The position numbers were made by a program, and so were the translations under genes. Shown here piece after piece: positions 59,755 to 64,000 of a stretch of DNA of 64,000 nt. The notes below the pieces were generated by a model. The model was not told the origin of the DNA and searched no databases. It worked only from the letters and a program-made list of their open reading frames with translations. The first letter of the stretch is position 1. Every line of letters begins with the position of its first letter. Origin of the DNA: Dasyornis broadbenti (taxonomy: Eukaryota; Chordata; Aves; Passeriformes; Dasyornithidae); assembly GCA_013397935.1 (NCBI GenBank), contig VZRN01000631.1:1214058-1278057 (forward strand), written 5' to 3'.

Positions 59755-62572
59755 CTGCAGGGAGACACAAGGGGGAGTGGGGGCTCGGGGTGCCTGGGGT
59801 GTGGCTGTCCCCAGCCCCCAGCTCACCTCCTTGTAGAGGAGCTCAAAGGCACCGATGGAACAGGTGGGTTTGTCCCTGCGGTCGAGCACGAGGCGCAGCG
59901 TGTCCCGCTGGACGTTGGCGCAGAGCTGGCGAGTCACCGCCGAGGAGGGGCTCATGGTGGGGCAGGAGTTGATCTCCAGCAGCCAGGGCTGGCAGTCCTC
60001 CCCGATGAGAAAGTCTGCCCCGAAGAGCTCAAAGCAGCCCTTGCGGGAGCCCACCTGATCCCGGGTGCAGCGCAGGGCATTCAGGATGGCCGCCTTCATG
60101 CCAGGCACCATCACCTCGTGCCAAGCATCCGCCTGTCCCAGCTGTGCCAGGTATGCCTGGAAGTGCTTGTTGGACCAGATCCTGTCGCGGGGCACACGGG
60201 GATCCGGTTGTGATGTTTTGTACCGTTTCTGGATGGAGACGTTGCAGAGGTGCCTGGCACTGGGGCAGGGAGAGCGGGGCTGGGTCAGGGGGTGCCGGGG
60301 CTGGGCAGTGCGAGCTGGGGGTGAAGGGGCGGTACTCACGGCTCCAGGCGGCGCAGGGAGAAGGGCCGGGAGCAGAAGCGCAGGTAGCAGTCTCGGTAGA
60401 ACCAGACGGTCAGGGGCTTCCAGTCAGTCACCACGAACCATTGCCGGATGTCGAATTTGGTGTTGAAGATGGTCAGCGGCCGCTCCACGTACTTCTGCAC
60501 CACCCACTCGCACACCCCCACTGGGGTGGCCGTGCGGCTCTGCGCCATCCGCAGCACCTCCTCCAGCCGCGTCGTGCAGACAATGCCTGAGCAACACAGG
60601 GATAGTGGGATCCCTTCTCCGTGGAGATGTGTGTGCCCCATGCTTCCCTCAGCCTTACCCCTGCCGCGGGATTTGGCGCTGGGCTTGAGGATCCAGACGT
60701 TGAGGCTGCCCTCTATGCCGAGCTGCGGCAGCTGCTCCCCCAGGCGCTGCAGCAGGTCCTGGCACTGCTTCCGCTGCTCCCTGCTCAGCACCAGCCTGAC
60801 CCCCTCGCTATGGGGGGGACACAGGGGGCTCAGCACCGACCCTGCCACTGTTCCCCCAGCCCCCTGTCCCGCTCAGCACCCACTGTGCCACACGGTAGTA
60901 TTCCTGCAGGAAGCGGTCCCAGGCGATGCATGTCCTGCAGGGTGACGGGGTGTTCCTGTCGATGTCCTGGTGCCCCAGGACCCCCAGGTGCTGCTCACAG
61001 ACCTCTAGGGCCTCCTCCAGCAGCTGGGGGTACAGGGGGGAGCCTGGCTGTACTGTGGATGGTATGGGGTGAGAGACATGACTCCTACACCAGCCTTGGG
61101 GCCAAAGCACCGAGCCTCCCCCTGGTACGAATACCTTTGGAGCTAGGCCAGGGGAGGGAGTAAGGGATGCCAACCCACAGCCATGAGCAGCCGCTCAGCT
61201 TCCAAGCTCAGCCCTCAGACACGCCCCTAACCCTGAACTCCCTGTTTCATCCCCCCTCCTCTGCCCGGCCTAGCTCCATGCACTCACCTGGCACCTTGGT
61301 GGATTTTGGGGGCTGCTCTGTCCCTGCCGGCCTGTCTCCGAGCTTCTCCAGGGCCAGTTTGAGCAGGCTGCGAGCTGCCGTCAGGCGGAAATCCTCTGCA
61401 AGAGCGAGGCATCATCCCTAGCCGGTCCCACACTGGACATGGGAAGACTGGAGCACACGGGGTGACAGGAGTGCAACAGCCCCGGGCTCACCGATGAAGG
61501 CTTCCTGCTCCTCCATGATCCCCAGCCGGTAGCACCGGGGGAAAAAGGTGTTGAGGTCGACTTGCTCGAACCAGGACAACTTTTGCAGGCTTTGGCACAG
61601 CCCCTCCTGTTTAGAGAAGCTTGTCAATCCCTGCTGGACACCCCAACCCCTTGTGCCCCTCTCCCTGAGACCTCTGTGCTCCCACCTTGGTGCTAAGGGC
61701 CTGCACCCGGGGATAGCGGTTCACCACCTCAATCCTCTGCAGCAGCTCCGGGTCAATGGTGCTCTGGCGAATGGTCCAGAGGAAGTTTGGCACCTGGTCC
61801 TGCACCAGGAAGGACTGTGGGAGGGAGTGGGCAGGGGTGAGACAGGGAGCCCCCATCCTGCCCCAGTCCCTTGCCCCAGGCTATGCCCTGCACCTGAGGG
61901 TCCCAGGGGAAAGGCATGGAGAGCTGTGGCAGAGCCCAGCCCTAGCCCTCTTAGCTAACCATGAGGTCATGGATGTCATTGGAGTCCTCATTGCACTGCT
62001 CTTTGTCTTCCTTTTTGTCATCATCTTCCCCTTCCCCCTTATTCTCCTTGTTCTGTGGCCATGGGTGGTGCAGGGTCTCTGTGGTGCCCAGGGAAGGCTG
62101 TGCCCCACCACGTGGGTTCAGCACTGCCTCCCCCAGCTCATCACCACCATCCCTTGCCCTCTTCTCCAGCTGCTGTTTCTTTTGGTAGCCCATCTGCTGC
62201 TTCCGCTGTCTGCCATTGAGGGGGAGCTTCCTCTCCACCCAGCCCCGGGCCCGCAGCAGGCGGCGGATGATGGGATAAGGGCCCTGCACTGTGAAGATCT
62301 TCTTCTCCTGCAGAGACACCAGAGAGCTCAGCCTGCCCCAGTTTGATGCCTCCAGCTCATCTCTCCTGAATCACAAGTACAAAAACGCAAGTGCGTAGCA
62401 TTTCAGGGCAATGTGAAATCAGACCCCTCACCTTAATGGCCTTCTCCACATGCAGCCTGGCCTTCCTGAGCTGCTGAGGGTCAGCCGTGTGCTGGTGGCC
62501 ATTGTGGTAGCCGATGTTGAGAGCTGCCACCTGCCCTGTGAGGATAGCCCCATCTGAGCCTGCTGTCCCCAT
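58729..62572 (-). CDS. TTLL3: Tubulin glycylase, TTLL3-like (ten exons)
   Basis: TTLL3 enzymes ligate the first glycine onto glutamate side chains in the tails of axonemal tubulin, using ATP, in motile cilia and sperm flagella. Exons joined at GT-AG sites: 62572..62432, 62307..61960, 61814..61686, 61606..61492, 61395..61288, 61052..60884, 60807..60659, 60586..60340, 60259..59827, 59754..58729. The joined frame is open for 954 codons, near the longer TTLL3 forms except for its tail. Landmarks are KIFTVQGPYP (about 50-59), an acidic linker (about 125-155), GLCQSLQKLSWF (208-219), the ATP-grasp motif KSRGRGI (382-388), QKYVERPL (417-424), KFDIRQW (430-436), GADF (549-552) and LLEINSCPTM (562-571). 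TTLL3 is favoured over TTLL8 by VPGMK, WFYRD and GAFELLYK, from remembered sequences. The start is uncertain: ATG at 62572 is in frame, but a splice acceptor at 62536 suggests upstream exons. Residues 703-936 are an unusual tandem repeat. Confidence 0.88.
58786..59487 (-). repeat. Four in-frame tandem repeats of 55-63 codons
   Basis: 702 bp inside the last TTLL3-like exon. Each unit opens with [CSY]SAG[SD]Q[EG]LPW, continues with HLVGQ and an AQPQE-like segment, and ends with a P..GA.RSP..LPG block. Unit lengths are 55, 61, 63 and 55 codons in reading order (59487 towards 58786). The units have diverged in sequence but keep frame, with no stop. Unit four is the most degenerate. Confidence 0.85.
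59827..60259 (-). CDS. TTLL3: TTLL3-like exon 9 (catalytic core end)
   Basis: 144 codons with HLCNVSIQK, IWSNKHFQAYL, VMVPGMKAAI, FELFGADFLIGEDCQPWLLE followed by INSCPTM, RQLCANVQRDTL and GAFELLYKE. The GAD..., E and N residues that coordinate magnesium-ATP in TTLL enzymes are all present, so the core looks catalytically competent. Donor GAG/GTGAGC at 59826. Confidence 0.94.
60340..60586 (-). CDS. TTLL3: TTLL3-like exon 8 (catalytic core)
   Basis: It contains IVCTTRLEEVL, WVVQKYVERPL, TKFDIRQWFVVTDW and WFYRDCYLRF, all conserved TTLL blocks that form the ATP and tubulin-tail binding cleft. The FDIRQW arginine is present. Acceptor TTGCTCAG, donor GTGAGT. Confidence 0.93.
60659..60807 (-). 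CDS. TTLL3: TTLL3-like exon 7 (start of ATP-grasp core)
   Basis: It carries LNVWILKPSAKSRGR, the nucleotide-binding loop shared by TTLL ligases (W.[IV]KP..KSRGRGI). The final glycine codon is split after one base before GTAAGG. The ATP-binding lysine and the Ser-Arg-Gly-Arg loop are intact. Confidence 0.92.
60884..61052 (-). CDS. TTLL3: TTLL3-like exon 6
   Basis: It encodes EEALEVCEQHLG..GHQDID and FLQEYYRVA, matching the helical segment before the catalytic core. The acceptor is CCATCCACAG and the donor is CACA/GTGGGT. This junction was chosen because it restores the conserved V-H-E-G across the splice. Confidence 0.85.
61288..61395 (-). CDS. TTLL3: TTLL3-like exon 5
   Basis: It completes the split codon to give AFI-E-DFRLTAARSLLKL, matching EDFWLTAARNVLKL of TTLL3, then a proline/lysine-rich linker. 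Acceptor TTGCAG, donor CCAG/GTGAGT with one base of a split codon. Confidence 0.88.
61492..61606 (-). CDS. TTLL3: TTLL3-like exon 4
   Basis: It encodes GLCQSLQKLSWFEQVD, FFPRCYRLG and EEQEAFI, matching the GLCLNLRNLPWF..FFPRCY region of TTLL3. The first base of a glutamate codon is carried over to the next exon. Donor GTGAGC. Confidence 0.88.
61686..61814 (-). CDS. TTLL3: TTLL3-like exon 3
   Basis: 43 codons, phase 0 at both ends, beginning SFLVQDQVPNFLWT and ending QALSTK before GTGGGA. The motif 'PNFLWTIR' corresponds to the 'P.FIWT.R' stretch of glycylases, upstream of the ATP-grasp domain. Confidence 0.85.
61960..62307 (-). CDS. TTLL3: TTLL3-like exon 2
   Basis: 116 codons in phase 0 at both ends. 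The exon starts after CTGCAG with EKKIFTVQGPYP, the most conserved N-terminal motif of TTLL3/TTLL8, and contains RGWVERK. It then runs into a Lys/Gln and Glu/Asp-rich low-complexity linker typical of this position in the family, and ends NDIHDLM. The donor is GTTAGC, weaker than the others. Confidence 0.85.
62432..62572 (-). CDS. TTLL3: TTLL3-like exon 1 (or first recognisable exon)
   Basis: It encodes the segment NIGYHNGHQHT..RKARLHVEKAIK, which aligns with the RLRNAKIYVERAVK region at the start of human TTLL3 as I remember it. The donor is ATTAAG/GTGAGG at 62431. Two 5' ends are possible: an in-frame ATG at 62570-62572, or the acceptor ATCCTCACAG with the exon beginning at 62535 inside a split glycine codon. 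If the second is right, one or more exons to the right are missing from this model. Confidence 0.75.
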
Positions 62573-62984
62573 GTCCCCAGCCCCACGGGGCGGGCAGGGA
62601 AGCGGAGAACATGCTGACCTGTCTGCCTCTGCCTCACCAAGCCTGGGGCCCCTGACATGGCATTCCCTGATCTGCCAAGTCTTGTGCCAGCATCCCGGCT
62701 GCACTGCACAGCCTCAGGATGCCCCGCTGTGCCAGGGGCGGCTGGGATGTCACTTGCTCAAGTGTTGCCCCTGGCTGAGGGGCTGTGTGCCCACAGTGCT
62801 GCTCTCTGTGTCCCACTGTCCCAGGGTAGTCTGATGGTGAGGGAAGCTGTGGGTGGCTCTGCCTCCCCCAGGCCAAGCAGATTTTCCTATTCCCCATGCC
62901 ATTAGGGACCGAGGTGTGTGTCCAGCACACGCCTCCTGATTCCAGCACCCCTGTGATGCCACAATGCAGGATGCTCAAAAGCAG

Positions 62985-63225
62985 CCTCAACATCACAGGC
63001 CTTGGTTTGTCCCTCTTGTGAGGGACTGTAACTACCTTGACAGCTGCTTAAAACGCAACACAGCAAAATACAGACAGTCCAGGAGGTTCCTGGAAAGCTT
63101 TGATGATCACTTCCTAACACAGGTAGTGGAGGATCCCACATGGAACGGTGTGCTCCTCAACCTTATGCTAATAACCAGGAAAAGCCTTGTTGAACATGTG
63201 AAGGCTGTGAACTGTCCTAGGTAAT
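62985..63225 (+). mobile_element. CR1 LINE, ORF2 (endonuclease region) fragment
   Basis: A plus-strand open frame includes NTAKYRQSRRFLESFDDHFL and QVVEDPTWNGVLLNLML, matching the C-terminal endonuclease part of CR1-type LINE ORF2 (typically DNTA..SRRFLE..DDNFLTQVVEEPTR.G.LLDLILTN). It ends in a stop and is clearly decayed. It lies about 400 bp 5' of the first recognised TTLL3-like exon. Confidence 0.78.
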
Positions 63226-63959
63226 CTCCGTGACAGAACTCTGCCAGAAACAGTTTCACCTTACAGTGTAATTTCTGACTACTATTTGATTTTATTTTGA
63301 TGTCTACTGTTTAGAAAATTGTCCCTTTGCTTCTCCTTCTTTCAGAGATGCAGTTTCATTTACAATTATCCATGGGCTCCTTGCCCACACTGCCTTCTAT
63401 GACTTAACTGAAGCACTACTATTTTTGTTATTTACAACCATCTGCAGCCAGCAGAAGTTTTATCCTGACAGACAAAAAATCACAAAGTGGTCATTCAGTG
63501 TCGTTTCACTCTGATTCACCCCAATGGATCTATTGACAAGAACCTCAGTTACCTGGTCTCAGTGGCAGGTCGTAATATTCAACTGGTATCACAGACAGGA
63601 TCCCTTGGCTGTGGTGGAGTGATCTGTGTGATCCAGACCTGTTAGAATGTTTTTCTCCAGGAGAAAAGTCAGGGCAATCCTCTGAGGGTCATTTTTGGGG
63701 AAAGCTTTGCAGCTCTCAGGAATGCTCACAGAGAGCTGCTGAACCAGAAGTGGTTCAGAGGGAAAGGGAAATTAAGCAGTTGCTTCAATTGGCCCTTCGG
63801 GAGGTGATGGAGCAAGAAGAATCTCTTAGAAAGATGCTAGAAGCAAAAAATTGGGAATAATGAATGTAACATCAATTTAGGACGCCCCAGAATAGTGTTG
63901 GTTTATTACCTCTTCTGGCAAGTTGGAAGAACTTAGGAAGAATTATCTGGAGGATGAAG
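63226..63959. other. Unassigned sequence between CR1 fragments
   Basis: No gene is identified. A 40-codon plus-strand stretch near 63736-63860 (EPEVVQREREIKQLLQLALR..) reads like an amphipathic coiled coil before a stop, and another stretch near 63490-63645 is open in a different frame. Both may be LINE or retrocopy remnants or chance. Confidence 0.35.
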
Positions 63960-64000
63960 AGATACATACTCAGGTTGGACACCGGGAGGCATTTCTTCAT
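63960..64000 (+). mobile_element. CR1 LINE fragment at the window edge
   Basis: ACTCAGGTTGGACACCGGGA followed by GGCATTTCTTCAT matches the CR1 3' region (..GGTTGGACA..AGGAA..TTTCTTCA..) and continues beyond the window. Confidence 0.65.

Noticed and set aside
58879..60213. Plus-strand frames of 200-225 codons opposite the TTLL3-like gene
   Set aside because: They are antisense shadows of the GC-rich coding exons and the repeat tail; no splice or domain support.
1..64000. tRNA, rRNA, CRISPR, operon or prophage-like systems
   Set aside because: None seen; the window is vertebrate nuclear DNA with introns, CpG islands, LINEs and LTRs.

Overview
This window looks like nuclear DNA from a bird, most likely a passerine. 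The base for that is direct: two ~1.1-kb endogenous-retrovirus solo LTRs of a type I recognise as common in songbird genomes, CR1 LINE remnants, CpG-island structure, GT-AG introns and a vertebrate TTLL3-type gene. There are two assembly gaps (14365-14456, 25834-25912) and two single N bases (15419, 51105). No prokaryotic features, tRNA, rRNA or CRISPR were seen.

Layout. 1-12.8 kb is AT-rich non-coding sequence with one solo LTR (3020-4135) and two weak exon candidates near 1-2 kb. 12.86-14.5 kb is a strong CpG island. At its right edge is a minus-strand promoter (CArG box, CCAAT box, CRE-like site, TATA-like box, YY1 site) and a non-coding first exon ending in a splice donor at 14165. The coding exons of that gene are not in the window and should lie off its left end. 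14.6-58 kb is a gene-poor interval with simple repeats, a CR1 tail, a second solo LTR (43890-44961), a CTCF-like site and some isolated exon-like or ORF-like signals that I cannot assign.

58.7-62.6 kb carries the only gene that can be read through: a minus-strand, ten-exon tubulin glycylase of the TTLL3 type, compact, GC-rich and with an intact ATP-grasp core. Its last exon adds a proline-rich tail of four degenerate 55-63-residue tandem repeats, which I do not recognise from TTLL3 proteins. 63-64 kb, just 5' of the gene, holds CR1 LINE ORF2 and 3' fragments.

The genes do not form an evident functional unit. The TTLL3-like enzyme would act on axonemal tubulin of cilia and sperm flagella. The CpG-island gene looks like a stimulus-responsive (SRF/CREB) promoter reading away from it. 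The points most worth a second look are the repeat tail of TTLL3, the orphan promoter, and a few exon-like signals in the desert.
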